Source: Sulfurimonas sp. (GTDB taxonomy: Bacteria > Campylobacterota > Campylobacteria > Campylobacterales > Sulfurimonadaceae). Taken from it: a stretch of 64,000 bases of DNA. The stretch covers positions 1 through 64,000 of the forward strand of contig NZ_JAHYJB010000007.1 of NCBI RefSeq assembly GCF_019429335.1. Direction: 5' to 3'. A program made the translations under genes and the position numbers. Shown in pieces: positions 25,704 to 35,984 of this stretch. Each line of letters starts with the position of its first letter. Position 1 is the first letter of the stretch. The notes beneath the pieces were generated by a model. It was given only the letters and a program-made list of their open reading frames with translations, did no database searches and was not told the origin of the DNA.

Positions 25704-27508
25704 TGTGCGCTGTTTTTGGTATTTTAGGCGAATATGACGCCAATACTGCAAGGGTTGCTCTTGGCAAACTTGCCCACAGAGGACCAGACTTTTGCGGTGT
25801 AGTTGAGAGAGAAAATCTCTTTTTTGCGCATCAGCGTCTTGGCATAACCGACACACACTCCCGCTCAAACCAGCCGCTCTCCCATGAGAAGATTCTGCTC
25901 TCGTTTAACGGAGAGATTTACAACTTTAAAGAGTTAAAAAATGAGCTAAAAGATGGGTTTGATTTTAAAACCCAGAGCGATAGCGAGGTTATCATTGCGG
26001 CGTATCTGAAATGGGGAGTCGGTTTCGTCTCTCATCTGCGCGGTATGTTTGCAATCGCACTGCTTGATGATGGCACACTCTACCTTTTTCGCGACAGGCT
26101 GGGCAAAAAGCCGCTATTTTACCTTCATGGCAACGCATTTGTCTTCGCTTCTGAGATAAAAGCGCTTATACCGTTTTTGCAAAAAATAGAGATGGATGAG
26201 GATGCACTTCTTAGCTACCTCTCATATCTGGCACCGACTCCGCCCTTTACTTTCTTCAAAAACATTAAAAAGTTAGCGGCAGGAGAGTATCTTACCTTTA
26301 AAGAGGGGCGCGTAGAAGTGAGGCAATATTTTGACCTGCTTGACACTAAGCCAAACCTCATCACAGACAAAGACGAAGCTGTTTTCATGTTGGAAAAAAT
26401 ACTTGAGGAGTCTGTTGGCTTGAGGCTTAACGCAGATGTTCCAATAGCATCCCTGCTCTCAGGCGGAATAGACAGCGCGCTTATAAATGCTTTTGCCTTA
26501 AAGGGCGGAGTAAAATTGCAGACATATACTTTGGGATACAAAAATTTTGCAAAGTACGACGAGAGACAAAATGCAAAAGAGAGTGCAGAGTTTTTAGGGG
26601 TCTCTAACATAGAGGTCGAGATATCGCAAAACGAGTTTATTGACGCCAGCGATAGAGTTTTAGAGACAATGGATGAGCCGCTAAACGACCCTGCGGCTGT
26701 TCCGCTTTACCTCCTTTTTGAGCATATTAAAAAAGACGGTTATAAGGTGGTCTTAAGCGGAGAGGGGAGCGATGAGCTCTTTTTGGGATATAGGCAATAT
26801 TTTGAATTTTTGGATGTGCAGTCGCTTAGTAAGCTTAAAAACAAAAACTGGCTAAGCAACTATTTCCACTCAAACTTCTCTATGAACAGGGAGTGGGAAC
26901 GCTACAAGAGGGTTTTTGACGACACGCTTTTGTTTCGTACAACAGGAGAGAGCTTTACCGATTTGCAAAAAAATATGGCGTTGCGAAGAAATGTCAGAGA
27001 CAACGAGTCACTCAAATATATAAAAAAGTATCGTGACAGATTTGAGGCTTCTTCACATACAGACGAGAGTATCTGGTACAGCTATATTGATATCCATATT
27101 TTTCAGGCAGAGCACTTTTTAACAAAACTTGACCGCGTCAGCATGGCACACAGCATTGAGTCGCGCACACCTTTTTTAGACCATAAGTTTGCATCTGCCC
27201 TCTTTAGCATCGACCCAAAACTCCGCTACGAGGATGGCGTTACAAAATCACTTTTAAAGTCCATTGCAAAACCATATCTTGATGAAAAGATTCTCTCACG
27301 CAAAAAGAAGGGATTCTCGAATCCCTACATGGAGTATCTCATTGAGAGCAAAAGGATAGAGCTTATAAGAGAGGTAAACGACAAAAGTGGGATATTTAAA
27401 AAAACAGCGATTGAGGAGTATATAAATAAAGCCTCAAGCGGAGGCTTTAAACAGCATGTATGGGGACTTTATGTCCTTAGTGTTTGGATTAAAAAGTATC
27501 TTCTCTAA
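25703..27508 (+). CDS. asnB: asparagine synthase (glutamine-hydrolysing)
   Basis: Makes asparagine from aspartate, ATP and glutamine, or an amidated product in a related pathway. C2 after the initiator Met is the glutaminase nucleophile (MCAVFGILGEYD). RGPDFCG and SFNGEIYNF complete the N-terminal Ntn domain. The synthetase PP-loop is SLLSGGIDSAL near 250, and VVLSGEGSDELFLGYRQY follows. The length of 601 residues is usual for the type A/XDR group. Its last four bases overlap the convergent carbonic anhydrase gene. Confidence 0.95.
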   Translation: MCAVFGILGEYDANTARVALGKLAHRGPDFCGVVERENLFFAHQRLGITDTHSRSNQPLSHEKILLSFNGEIYNFKELKNELKDGFDFKTQSDSEVIIAAYLKWGVGFVSHLRGMFAIALLDDGTLYLFRDRLGKKPLFYLHGNAFVFASEIKALIPFLQKIEMDEDALLSYLSYLAPTPPFTFFKNIKKLAAGEYLTFKEGRVEVRQYFDLLDTKPNLITDKDEAVFMLEKILEESVGLRLNADVPIASLLSGGIDSALINAFALKGGVKLQTYTLGYKNFAKYDERQNAKESAEFLGVSNIEVEISQNEFIDASDRVLETMDEPLNDPAAVPLYLLFEHIKKDGYKVVLSGEGSDELFLGYRQYFEFLDVQSLSKLKNKNWLSNYFHSNFSMNREWERYKRVFDDTLLFRTTGESFTDLQKNMALRRNVRDNESLKYIKKYRDRFEASSHTDESIWYSYIDIHIFQAEHFLTKLDRVSMAHSIESRTPFLDHKFASALFSIDPKLRYEDGVTKSLLKSIAKPYLDEKILSRKKKGFSNPYMEYLIESKRIELIREVNDKSGIFKKTAIEEYINKASSGGFKQHVWGLYVLSVWIKKYLL

Positions 27509-28167
27509 ACTTCAACTTTGAGTGAACTAATGGGGATAAACTGCGAAATCTCAGGGTCGTAATACTCTATCTCTCCGCTCTCAATATCATAAATCCAGCC
27601 ATGAATCGCAATTTCATCACTATCAACTCTTTTTTTTACCGATGGGTATGTCAAGAGATTTTCAAGCTGGGAAATTACGGATAGCTTCTCTGTAAGGCGA
27701 TATAAAACTTCTTTGTCAGCATTTAAACCCAAAGCAAGTATTGCTTGCGATTTTGCACTCTCTCCGAGGGTGAGCCATGTTCTTGTATGGACTAGTTCTG
27801 GATTGTCACTGAAGCTTTTATCATGAATAGCCTCTATTGCACCGCACTTTGTGTGTCCACACACTATAATATTTTTTACGTTTAGCACACTCACGGCATA
27901 CTCAATAGCTGAAGCGGTCGAGTGAAAATCTTCATCAGGTCTATAAGGGGCTACAAAATTGCCGATGTTTCTGATGACAAACAGATCTCCAGGAGCGCTG
28001 TTTGTCATCAAATCGGGTACAACTCTTGAGTCTGAACAGCCTATATAGAGCGCTTTTGGCGTCTGCCCTTTTTTTGCAAGCTCCAAAAACTTTTTCTCAT
28101 GAGCTTTAAAATAACTTTTACGAAAGAGTTCGTTTCCTTGAATAATATTGTCATGAGTCATCTGCAA
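27505..28167 (-). CDS. beta-carbonic anhydrase
   Basis: Interconverts CO2 and bicarbonate with zinc. The ligands C44, H105 and C108 lie in GCSDSRVVPD and CGHTKCGAI; D46 and R48 form the Asp-Arg dyad. The length is 220 residues, without a signal peptide, so it is cytoplasmic. It may feed the reductive TCA cycle used by such autotrophs, an inference from lineage. A second ATG two codons on could be the start. Confidence 0.94.
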   Translation of the reverse strand: MQMTHDNIIQGNELFRKSYFKAHEKKFLELAKKGQTPKALYIGCSDSRVVPDLMTNSAPGDLFVIRNIGNFVAPYRPDEDFHSTASAIEYAVSVLNVKNIIVCGHTKCGAIEAIHDKSFSDNPELVHTRTWLTLGESAKSQAILALGLNADKEVLYRLTEKLSVISQLENLLTYPSVKKRVDSDEIAIHGWIYDIESGEIEYYDPEISQFIPISSLKVEV

Positions 28168-28211
28168 ACCTTTCGAGTTTTAAAACAAAATTGTACCCAA
28201 AGAAAAAGAAT

Positions 28212-29105
28212 TTAAATTTGTGCTATTTTTCTCGCACTCAAAAAGAGATAATCCTTCCCCGTTACCACTGCTCTGTACTTTTTTTGCTGAAGATACTTTT
28301 TGCAGAAGTGTATATCTTTTAGAACAAGGCTAAGCTCGCTAAAGCTGTAGTTTGGAGCCTTTGCCCCATAAATCATCTCGCCGTCTATCCATCTGCAGTT
28401 TGGAAAACCGAGCAGCATTGCGCCGCCCTCTGCCAAGTAGTTTTGGTATATAGACATAAACGCGGCGTTAAAGGCGATGTTTGAACTCTGTAATGTACCG
28501 ATGGAGATAATAAGGTCAAATCTTCCTAACTCCAGCTCACTAAGAGCGTTTATGTCATGACAAAAAAACTCGACATTTTCACAACGAGAGAACTCTTTTT
28601 TTGCAAACTCAATTGCCGAAGCGGAGTAGTCAATGCCCACAAACTCAACAGTGCTAAACTCTTCACATGTAAGCATCTCTTGTATCACTCTAAACTCATC
28701 ACCGCGGTTTACTCCAAGATTTAAAACCCTCTTTTTGCCCTTGAAGTTTACAAACTCAAGCGCTTTTTTGTAGTGGTATAAAAAACTAAACTGTGCAGTT
28801 TTATCAATCGCAAAAAAGTCGCTCTGAGCGCCGTATTTTTCACTGCCGTTATCATCAGAGTTGTGAAAAGAGTTTTTAACATGTAGCTTTTGAAATCTTA
28901 AAATAGCTGCTGTTTCATCTTTTTTTATAGGAGTGAGCAGCCTCATAAAATAGAGCTGTGCCAAATCTGCAAAAGCCTTATATCCGATGGTTTGTATATC
29001 GGACTCTAAAACCTCAACCTTTAATATTTCACTGCCGTCTACATTTAGAGCTTCAAAAACAGCGAGTATCTCGTTTGAGGTTTTCCCTCTTAAGTTTATA
29101 ATCAT
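28212..29105 (-). CDS. SAM-dependent methyltransferase
   Basis: A 297-residue protein. Residues 1-110 are not recognised. A Rossmann methyltransferase core follows, with RVLNLGVNRGDEFRVIQEM as motif I, FVGIDYSASAIEFAKKEF, and FDLIISIGTLQSS as motif IV. NCRWIDGEMIYGAKAPNYSF near the C-terminus may form the substrate site. It directly follows upp with no gap, so it is co-transcribed with it. The substrate is unknown. Confidence 0.82.
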   Translation of the reverse strand: MIINLRGKTSNEILAVFEALNVDGSEILKVEVLESDIQTIGYKAFADLAQLYFMRLLTPIKKDETAAILRFQKLHVKNSFHNSDDNGSEKYGAQSDFFAIDKTAQFSFLYHYKKALEFVNFKGKKRVLNLGVNRGDEFRVIQEMLTCEEFSTVEFVGIDYSASAIEFAKKEFSRCENVEFFCHDINALSELELGRFDLIISIGTLQSSNIAFNAAFMSIYQNYLAEGGAMLLGFPNCRWIDGEMIYGAKAPNYSFSELSLVLKDIHFCKKYLQQKKYRAVVTGKDYLFLSARKIAQI

Positions 29106-29732
29106 CTACTGTTTTACTGTGTTGTAAGAGCGGTCACCAGCATCCCCAAGCCCCGGAATAATAAACTTGTCGCTATTGAGCCTCTCGTCTATCTGCGCAA
29201 TGTAGATATCTACGTCAGGGTATGCCTTACTTACTTTTTCCAAGCCCTCAGGCGAACCAATGATATTTAGCGTGATTATTTTCAGCGGCTCTCTGCCTTT
29301 GATAAGCTCCAGCGCATCCATCATAGAACCGCCAGTTGCAACCATCGGATCAACCAAGATAACGGTTTTTCCCTTGCAATCCGGAAGCCTGTCATAGTAT
29401 AAAACGCTCTTGTGCGTCGTCTCGTCCCTCTTCATAGCCAAAAATCCCGCAGATACTCCAGGCAGAAGGTCTACCGCGCTATCAAGCATAGGCATGCCGG
29501 CTCTTAAAACCGTTGCAACGACTATGTTATCCTCATCAATAACCTCATAACTCTCTTTGCCGCGCCATGTCGTTATGCTCTTTTGCCTTAAAACAGGCTC
29601 TTTTAGCGCTTCATACAGAAGCTGTTTCGTAAGTTCGCCGATAATATGTCTAAAGCGCAGAGCATCGCTGCTTTGGTCTCTTAGATGCATAATTAAAGTT
29701 TTTGTAACGGGATTTGACAATTCATAAACCAT
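29106..29732 (-). CDS. upp: uracil phosphoribosyltransferase
   Basis: Salvages uracil to UMP with PRPP. The PRPP loop is VILVDPMVATGGSMMDALEL and the uracil-binding C-terminus is FIIPGLGDAGDRSYNT. The N-terminal RDQSSDALRFRHIIGEL block is typical. The length of 208 residues equals that of E. coli Upp. It is followed without gap by a methyltransferase gene. Confidence 0.96.
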   Translation of the reverse strand: MVYELSNPVTKTLIMHLRDQSSDALRFRHIIGELTKQLLYEALKEPVLRQKSITTWRGKESYEVIDEDNIVVATVLRAGMPMLDSAVDLLPGVSAGFLAMKRDETTHKSVLYYDRLPDCKGKTVILVDPMVATGGSMMDALELIKGREPLKIITLNIIGSPEGLEKVSKAYPDVDIYIAQIDERLNSDKFIIPGLGDAGDRSYNTVKQ

Positions 29733-29785
29733 TTTATGCCCCTGAAATTTTACTAAATTGTACTATTGTAAATATTCAATAGCTC

Positions 29786-31102
29786 TTAATTTTTCATATC
29801 GTAAATAGTTTTATTCAGTGCCAAGAGCAGATAATCAATATCACTTATCTCTTGAGAAAAATGAATACTTATGCGAACCCATCCCGGTTTCTCCTCAGGA
29901 TTGTGGTCATCTTCCAATCCCAAAAGATCATGTCCGTAGGGTCCTGCACATGAGCAGCCTGCTCGGGTTTGCAGACCGTTCTTGCTTGACATGCTTGAAC
30001 ATAGGCTATACGGATCGACTCCCCTTATATTGAAAGAGATAATTCCTATATTCTCCTCGTTCATATTTCCATAAATAGTACAGTCTGGAATTTTTAACAA
30101 ACCATCCATAAGATGCTTCATCAGCCTGTTTTTCTCTTTTTTTATCCATGTAAACCCAATCTCGTTGCGAAGCTGATATGCCAGCGCCGCACGTATCAGC
30201 TGTAAAATAGGGGATGTTCCTGCATCCTCTCTAGACTCTTTTTCATCTACAAAGGTATGAGCAGTGCGGTCAACATACGAGACCGTGCCTCCGCCCGCAA
30301 ACGATGGAGCAATACTTAAGTCTATAAGAGATTTCCTTATGACTAATATCCCGCATGAACCGGGACCTCCTATGAGTTTATGCGGGGAGAGAAACATGAC
30401 GTCATATAGCGATGATGGAACATTCATATATGGTGATGATGCCGCCGCGTCAAAACAGACAACGGCACCATATTTACGAAGAAGCTCAGAGATTTTTTTA
30501 TAAGGCGTTATGATACCGGTTACATTTGAAGCTATGCAAAATGCTCCTATCTTTTGCCTATGTTCGTTCTTTTTTAAAACATCCTCAAGCTCTTGTAAAT
30601 CAACTACCCCCTCATCGCTAATTCCTATACGAACAATATCGCATAGTGCTTCGCGATAACTCACCTCATTTGAGTGGTGTTCATAAGGTCCTACTATTAC
30701 CAAAGGGCGTGACTCGACACAGCTTTGAATATTGAATCTTTTGCGTGTTGCAGGCGGAATATATATCCCAAAAATCTCCTGAAATTTTTTTATGGCTGCC
30801 GTTGCTCCGCAGCCCGAAGGGAGTATCGCAAAATCTTGCTCAAGTTCTAAAGAGTTTTTTATATGTCTGCGTGCTTCTTTGTATAAAAGGTCTGTTTTTG
30901 CAGCCATTGAAGCCTCTTTTGAGTGCGTATTTGCATAAGTTCTCAGCACCTCCGCCATACGTTGTTCTATAACTTTATACGCTAACCCCGAAGCCGTATA
31001 ATCAAAATAGTACTTTTTATGAACACCGATAATATTCTTTTTAATCTCATCTTTTAGCTCTTTTTTGCTGGCAAGAAGCGGTCTAAATATATCTTTACTC
31101 AT
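29786..31102 (-). CDS. class V aminotransferase, cysteine-desulfurase-like
   Basis: A 438-residue PLP enzyme. The PLP lysine lies in VMFLSPHKLIGGPGSCGIL; HSNEVSYREALCDIV and VCFDAAASSPYMNVPS carry the usual His and Asp. TRAGCSCAGPYGHDLLG near the C-terminus places cysteines where desulfurases have their persulfide Cys loop. It overlaps the start of the sulfite reductase gene by eight bases and is the last member of the cys operon. It may release or transfer sulfur from cysteine, or act on another sulfur amino acid; the substrate is not decided by sequence. Confidence 0.85.
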   Translation of the reverse strand: MSKDIFRPLLASKKELKDEIKKNIIGVHKKYYFDYTASGLAYKVIEQRMAEVLRTYANTHSKEASMAAKTDLLYKEARRHIKNSLELEQDFAILPSGCGATAAIKKFQEIFGIYIPPATRKRFNIQSCVESRPLVIVGPYEHHSNEVSYREALCDIVRIGISDEGVVDLQELEDVLKKNEHRQKIGAFCIASNVTGIITPYKKISELLRKYGAVVCFDAAASSPYMNVPSSLYDVMFLSPHKLIGGPGSCGILVIRKSLIDLSIAPSFAGGGTVSYVDRTAHTFVDEKESREDAGTSPILQLIRAALAYQLRNEIGFTWIKKEKNRLMKHLMDGLLKIPDCTIYGNMNEENIGIISFNIRGVDPYSLCSSMSSKNGLQTRAGCSCAGPYGHDLLGLEDDHNPEEKPGWVRISIHFSQEISDIDYLLLALNKTIYDMKN

Positions 31103-32654
31103 AAATTATTCCGTAAGCATAATCATAAAAATTTTTGTAATGGCTCCCCTGATAACTCTCTACTATGCTCTCAACAACCCTAAATGTATCATCTGCTGCA
31201 AATTTTATCCCCGTTTTTCTCCCAAAACTGCTCTTATCTCCCTCTAAATTTCCACCTAAGACAAGCTCAAATCCTGAGACACTCTCGCCGTTCCTCTTCA
31301 CTTTGCAACCTAAAAGCCCAATATCAACGATATGCGGATGAGCACATGAGTTTGGACATCCGTTGACGCTAAAAGATAGTTTCTCTTCAAAGTTTGGAAA
31401 CCTTTTTTCCAAGTGTTCCACCAGTTTTGCAGCCAAATTTTTCGTCTCTGAAACTGCAAATTTACAAAAATTCATCCCCGTGCAGGAGAGCATTCTTGCC
31501 TTAAAAGGCGATGGATTTACATCTATACCCATCTCTTTTAATTTTTCTTCCACGACATGGATATTTTCACTCGGCAAATCTGTTATAACAAAATTCTGTG
31601 TCGCTGTCGCTCTAATGTTCGTGATATCATATTTTTTAGCTATCTTTAAAAACTTCTCAAGTCCATCGGCTCCTATTCTTCCGCCCTCTATTGCACAGCC
31701 GATATAGCTCCTCGCATCTTTTATGCTCTCATGTGCACCGAAGTGTTCCCTGTTTGCATAAGGAGTATATGACTGTGCCTCATCTTTTTTAATTGTAAAC
31801 TCTATTTTTGGGTGCAGAATCTCTACAAACTTCTCCATACCTAATGAATCCAGCAGATGCCCAAGTCTTGCTCTGTTTCTGTTTTCTCTGTTGCCGTAAT
31901 CTCTGTAAATCTCAGTAACCGCTTTAGTAACCGCTAAAATCTGATGAGATTCAATGGAGCCGATATATGAAGCAATGCGCTTGTTTGAAGCCAACCCTCC
32001 GCCGATGCTCACATCAAAGAGCACTTTGCCCTTAGCGCTTTTTTTTGCGTTAAAACTTAAATCCTGTATCTCATGAGAAGCGCACTGTTTAGAACAAGCG
32101 CTAATTCCAACTTTATATTTTCGTGGAAGATTAGAAATTTCTCTGTTAGCGTCAAAATAATTATAAACATCTTTTACTATAGCTTCTACATCATAAATCC
32201 GCTCTCTATCGACATCGCTTACAGGGCATGTAACTATATTTCTAGCAACATCTCCCGCCGCAAAAACAGTAGTTAATCCAGCCTCACTGAGGCGAGAAAA
32301 AATTGCGGGCAAATCTGCTACTTTAATAAAATGAAACTGCAAATCCTGTCTTGTCGTAAAGTCTGCCGTGCCTCTTGCATATTTTCGTGAAACTTCCTCA
32401 ACTGCCTCAAGCCCTTTAATATCAAGCCTGCCGCCCTCTAGCTTGACTCTTAACATAAAGTAGAGCGTATTATCATTTTCATCTTGAAGATTCCGGTTTT
32501 GTGTATAAAGACCGTACCACTTAAATCTGTCTATATCTTCGGGGTCAACCTCTTCGCCACTTTTTGCATAGCGGTAGATATCTTTCAAAACATCCAAACC
32601 ATTTTTTTCTTTTTTTATTCGCTCCACTCTTTGCGCTTTTGTCTCTTTTGACAT
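31095..32654 (-). CDS. ferredoxin-type sulfite/nitrite reductase (sirohaem, 4Fe-4S)
   Basis: Six-electron reductase. The cluster-sirohaem ligands are the paired motifs CTGMNFC and CPNSC in the C-terminal part. Two repeated ferredoxin-like halves are visible (FTTRQDLQFHFI and IRATATQNFVIT). The length is 519 residues. Sequence alone does not separate nitrite from sulfite reductase, but the position between cysN and an aminotransferase in a sulfate-assimilation operon favours sulfite. RBS AGGAAAATA precedes the ATG. Confidence 0.9.
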   Translation of the reverse strand: MSKETKAQRVERIKKEKNGLDVLKDIYRYAKSGEEVDPEDIDRFKWYGLYTQNRNLQDENDNTLYFMLRVKLEGGRLDIKGLEAVEEVSRKYARGTADFTTRQDLQFHFIKVADLPAIFSRLSEAGLTTVFAAGDVARNIVTCPVSDVDRERIYDVEAIVKDVYNYFDANREISNLPRKYKVGISACSKQCASHEIQDLSFNAKKSAKGKVLFDVSIGGGLASNKRIASYIGSIESHQILAVTKAVTEIYRDYGNRENRNRARLGHLLDSLGMEKFVEILHPKIEFTIKKDEAQSYTPYANREHFGAHESIKDARSYIGCAIEGGRIGADGLEKFLKIAKKYDITNIRATATQNFVITDLPSENIHVVEEKLKEMGIDVNPSPFKARMLSCTGMNFCKFAVSETKNLAAKLVEHLEKRFPNFEEKLSFSVNGCPNSCAHPHIVDIGLLGCKVKRNGESVSGFELVLGGNLEGDKSSFGRKTGIKFAADDTFRVVESIVESYQGSHYKNFYDYAYGIIYE

Positions 32655-32663
32655 GTTATTTTC

Positions 32664-34076
32664 CTAAAATATCTCTTTTGCTTCCCAATGAGGAAAATGT
32701 TTCCTTATAAGCGCATTTAGCTCTATCTCAAACTCTCCATATTCTGGAGCTTTAGTTTTTGAATCAGTTTGCGATTTTTGGGTAATCATCCCCGCTCCAA
32801 CAGTATTGTTTGTGACTCTGTCTATGATTATAAAACTTCCCATTGCCTTATTCTTAATATATGGGTCATATGCCAAAGATGTTTCTAACTCCAATTGAGC
32901 ATGCCCTATCTCATTAAGATTTAACAAATTCGCGCTTTGATGCTCTTGTGTATTCACATCCGTTTTATAGTAAAAACACTTGATGCTACCTGCAACTACA
33001 GATGAAGCGCGTTTTATCAAGTATGACTTATGTTTAAGCAGCGGTTCTTCACTCATCCAGACTATATTTACATCAAACGCATTTGCACTATCGGGCTGTT
33101 CATCACTCTTTACGATAGTATCACCGCGACTTATATCTATCTCATCTTCAAGAGTAAGCGTTATTGCTTGTTGTGCATAAGCGTACTCCAAGTTGCCATC
33201 ATACGTAACAATCTCTTTTACTTTAGAGCTTTTTTTAGACGGTAATACGGTAATGTTGTCTCCAACGCTTATAATCCCTGAGGAGATTGTCCCGCAGTAT
33301 CCTCTAAAGTCTAGGTTTGGTCTGTTTACGTACTGCACCGGCAATCTGAAATGAACCAAATCTCTGTCGCTTCCTATCTCTATATTTTCTAAAAGATGCA
33401 GAAGCGTCTCGCCTTTGTACCACGGTGTTTTTTGGCTTACATCAACAACATTGTCCCCGTTTAGTGCAGAGAGCGGAATAAGTGTAATATCCTCACTTAA
33501 CTCTATATCCTTTGCGAAAGAGAGATACTCTTTTTTAATATTTTCATAAACATCCTCAGAAAAATCTATCAGATCCATCTTGTTTACGGCAACTACAATA
33601 TGCTTAATTCCAAGCAGTTTTGCTATAAAAGAGTGTCTTTTCGTCTGTGTCTGAATTCCATATCTCGCATCGATGAGAATTATCGCCAAATCCGCCGTGC
33701 TCGCACCCGTTGCCATATTTCTCGTGTACTGCTCATGTCCTGGAGTATCTGCGATAATAAACTTTCGCTTGTCGGTTGTAAAGTATCTGTAGGCAACATC
33801 AATGGTAATCCCCTGCTCTCTCTCGCTCTGCAGACCATCAACTAGAAGTGATAAATCAAATTCATCGCCTGTTGTACCGCTCTTTTTACTATCTTTTTTA
33901 ATAGCTGCCAGCTGATCTTCAAAAATCATCTTAGAGTCATGCAAAAGCCTGCCGATAAGCGTACTTTTACCGTCATCCACGCTTCCACATGTAATAAATC
34001 TGAGCAACTCTTTGTTCTCATGCTCTTTAAGATAACTCTCTATATCCGCTGCTATTTTTTTCTCTAATATTGACAT
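32664..34076 (-). CDS. cysN: sulfate adenylyltransferase large subunit (GTPase) CysN
   Basis: GTP-driven subunit of ATP sulfurylase, which makes APS from sulfate. G1 is [16 protein letters not shown]3 [13 protein letters not shown]4 VNKMDL, followed by EF-Tu-like beta-barrel domains. The start is ATG 34076 ([12 protein letters not shown]) with GGAGGGG just ahead; a longer in-frame version from 34139 lies within cysD and is not credible. There is no fused APS kinase (CysC) domain, consistent with direct reduction of APS by CysH. Confidence 0.95.
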   Translation of the reverse strand: MSILEKKIAADIESYLKEHENKELLRFITCGSVDDGKSTLIGRLLHDSKMIFEDQLAAIKKDSKKSGTTGDEFDLSLLVDGLQSEREQGITIDVAYRYFTTDKRKFIIADTPGHEQYTRNMATGASTADLAIILIDARYGIQTQTKRHSFIAKLLGIKHIVVAVNKMDLIDFSEDVYENIKKEYLSFAKDIELSEDITLIPLSALNGDNVVDVSQKTPWYKGETLLHLLENIEIGSDRDLVHFRLPVQYVNRPNLDFRGYCGTISSGIISVGDNITVLPSKKSSKVKEIVTYDGNLEYAYAQQAITLTLEDEIDISRGDTIVKSDEQPDSANAFDVNIVWMSEEPLLKHKSYLIKRASSVVAGSIKCFYYKTDVNTQEHQSANLLNLNEIGHAQLELETSLAYDPYIKNKAMGSFIIIDRVTNNTVGAGMITQKSQTDSKTKAPEYGEFEIELNALIRKHFPHWEAKEIF

Positions 34077-34077
34077 C

Positions 34078-34989
34078 TTAAAAATACCCCTCCATTTTTT
34101 TCTTCTCCATTGAACCTGCCGAGTCATTATCAATAACACGACCTTGTCTCTCGCTTGTTTTTGTCAGAAGCATCTCTTGTATAATTTCCGGCAATGTTGT
34201 AGCACTTGATTCGACCGCACCGGTGAGAGGATAGCACCCCAAAGTTCTAAAACGAACCATCTCCTCTTTTATCTCTTCGCCCTCTTCGAGGGGCACTCTC
34301 TCATCATCAACCATTATCTTAATCCCGTCTTTTTGAACAATCGGTCTTTTTTTGGCAAAATAGAGCGGAACTATCGGGATATGCTCCAAGTAGATATATT
34401 GCCAGATATCAAGCTCCGTCCAGTTTGAGAGGGGAAAAACTCTTATAGATTCGCCCTTGTGGACGCGTGAATTATAGATACTCCATAGCTCAGGTCTCTG
34501 ATTTTTAGGGTCCCATCTATGGTTTTTATCCCTAAAAGAGTAGATTCTCTCTTTTGCTCTGGACTTCTCCTCATCTCTCCTTGCTCCGCCAAATACTGCA
34601 TCAAACTTATATTTGTTGAGTGCCTGTTTTAAACCCTCTGTTTTCATAATATCCGTGTGAACCGCCGAGCCGTGGACAAACGGGTTGATACTCTTCTCAA
34701 CTCCCTCTGGGTTAGTATGAACAAGAAGCTCAAACCCCTCCTCCTTTGCCCTTTTATCCCTAAACTCAATCATCTCCTTAAACTTCCATCCGGTATCTAC
34801 ATGCAGAAGCGGAAACGGCAGTTTTGCAGGGAAAAAAGCCTTTAGTGCAAGATGGAGCATCACGGCAGAGTCTTTACCGACAGAGTACATCATCACTGGA
34901 TTGTCAAACTCCGCGACTACTTCTCGCAGTATATGAATCGATTCGGCTTCAAGCTGTTTTAAATGTGTCAATCTCTTTGTGTCTATCAC
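34078..34989 (-). CDS. cysD: sulfate adenylyltransferase small subunit CysD
   Basis: Catalytic ATP-sulfurylase subunit of the PP-loop family. It carries the variant PP-loop [17 protein letters not shown] and the conserved [34 protein letters not shown] and YPLTGAVES blocks. The start is GTG at 34989: AAAGGAGAC lies five bases ahead and GTGA overlaps the cysH stop by four bases. In-frame ATGs further upstream lie in cysH. It is co-translated with cysH and cysN. Confidence 0.95.
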   Translation of the reverse strand: MIDTKRLTHLKQLEAESIHILREVVAEFDNPVMMYSVGKDSAVMLHLALKAFFPAKLPFPLLHVDTGWKFKEMIEFRDKRAKEEGFELLVHTNPEGVEKSINPFVHGSAVHTDIMKTEGLKQALNKYKFDAVFGGARRDEEKSRAKERIYSFRDKNHRWDPKNQRPELWSIYNSRVHKGESIRVFPLSNWTELDIWQYIYLEHIPIVPLYFAKKRPIVQKDGIKIMVDDERVPLEEGEEIKEEMVRFRTLGCYPLTGAVESSATTLPEIIQEMLLTKTSERQGRVIDNDSAGSMEKKKMEGYF

Positions 34990-35696
34990 TTTGTCTCCTT
35001 TATGTGCAATCCACACTCTTTGTGTTCTGGGCTTTCCCACCACCACCTGCCGCTTCGTATATCCGCACCAACTTCTACGGCTCTCGTACAAGGCTCACAC
35101 CCGATACTTGGATATCCTTCATCATGCAAGGCATTATATGGCACACCGTTTTCTTTAATGTAACTCCAAACATCACTCTCTTTCCACAAAATAAGCGGAT
35201 TTAGTTTGATTACGCCGTTGCTCTCATCCCACTCTAATGGCTGCATCTCTTCTCTCGTCGGACTCTGTTCGGCTCTAAGCCCCGTAATCCAAACCTCAAC
35301 CCCTTCTAGAGCTCTTTTAAGAGGTGCTATCTTTCTCACATAACAGCACTCTTTTCTATTCTCTATGGAGTCGTAAAATCCGTTGGCACCCTGCATATAG
35401 TAGAGCTTTTCTATATCTTTGCTCTCTGGAAAATAGACCCTTATTTTTATCCTATATTTTAAATTTGTTCTATCCATTACATCATAAGTCTGTTGCGGCA
35501 ATCTTCCTGTGTCAAGCGTGAATATATAGGCATCTGGGTCTATCTTTAAAATCATGTCACTCAAAACCTGGTCTTCTGCCCCAAAGCTCGACGATAGCGC
35601 AATTTTACCACTGTATTTTTTTAAAAAATGCTCCAGCAGACCCTTGGCATCCAGATGCTTAAACTCTGCATTTAGTTTTTCTATCTTCTCTCTCAT
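34986..35696 (-). CDS. cysH: adenylylsulfate (APS) reductase, assimilatory, CysH
   Basis: Reduces APS to sulfite and AMP. The pairs C117-C118 (ECCYVRK) and C200-C203 (CEPC) ligate the 4Fe-4S cluster that marks APS-using enzymes; C228 in ECGLH is the catalytic cysteine. The N-terminal PP-loop is [11 protein letters not shown] at about 35-45. The length is 236 residues. Absence of a CysC kinase in the operon supports APS rather than PAPS as substrate. Confidence 0.95.
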   Translation of the reverse strand: MREKIEKLNAEFKHLDAKGLLEHFLKKYSGKIALSSSFGAEDQVLSDMILKIDPDAYIFTLDTGRLPQQTYDVMDRTNLKYRIKIRVYFPESKDIEKLYYMQGANGFYDSIENRKECCYVRKIAPLKRALEGVEVWITGLRAEQSPTREEMQPLEWDESNGVIKLNPLILWKESDVWSYIKENGVPYNALHDEGYPSIGCEPCTRAVEVGADIRSGRWWWESPEHKECGLHIKETK

Positions 35697-35708
35697 TATG
35701 TCCTCTTT

Positions 35709-35939
35709 CTAGATATGATAATCGTTAGCAGATGCTTTGTGTTTGCCAATCTCTATCTTGTTCCACACTCTCTCATGGTAGTAGTACAAAATCATTTTTG
35801 TAATAACCTCTATTGAGCCGATAGACGCCGCCATAACCAAGTTGCCCGTTATTATGTATGAGATTATCATCGTATCAACGGTACCAACCGTTCTCCATGA
35901 TATTGTTTTGATAACCGATCTATACGCTTTTTCTTGCAT
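35709..35939 (-). CDS. DUF2061 small membrane protein
   Basis: A 76-residue protein with two membrane segments (near 20-37 and 38-55), and SWRTVGTVDTMIISYIITGN plus YYYHERVWNKI, which mark DUF2061. In several bacteria such genes lie in sulfate-assimilation operons, as here between a DUF4395 gene and cysH. The function is unknown. Confidence 0.85.
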   Translation of the reverse strand: MQEKAYRSVIKTISWRTVGTVDTMIISYIITGNLVMAASIGSIEVITKMILYYYHERVWNKIEIGKHKASANDYHI

Positions 35940-35984
35940 CTTTACTACCTCCGAGTGAGCCTAAAACTATATTTATTGCATAAT

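Noticed and set aside
34990-35091. N-terminal extension of cysD
   Set aside because: It overlaps cysH entirely, and GTG 34989 has an excellent Shine-Dalgarno and the usual CysD N-terminus.
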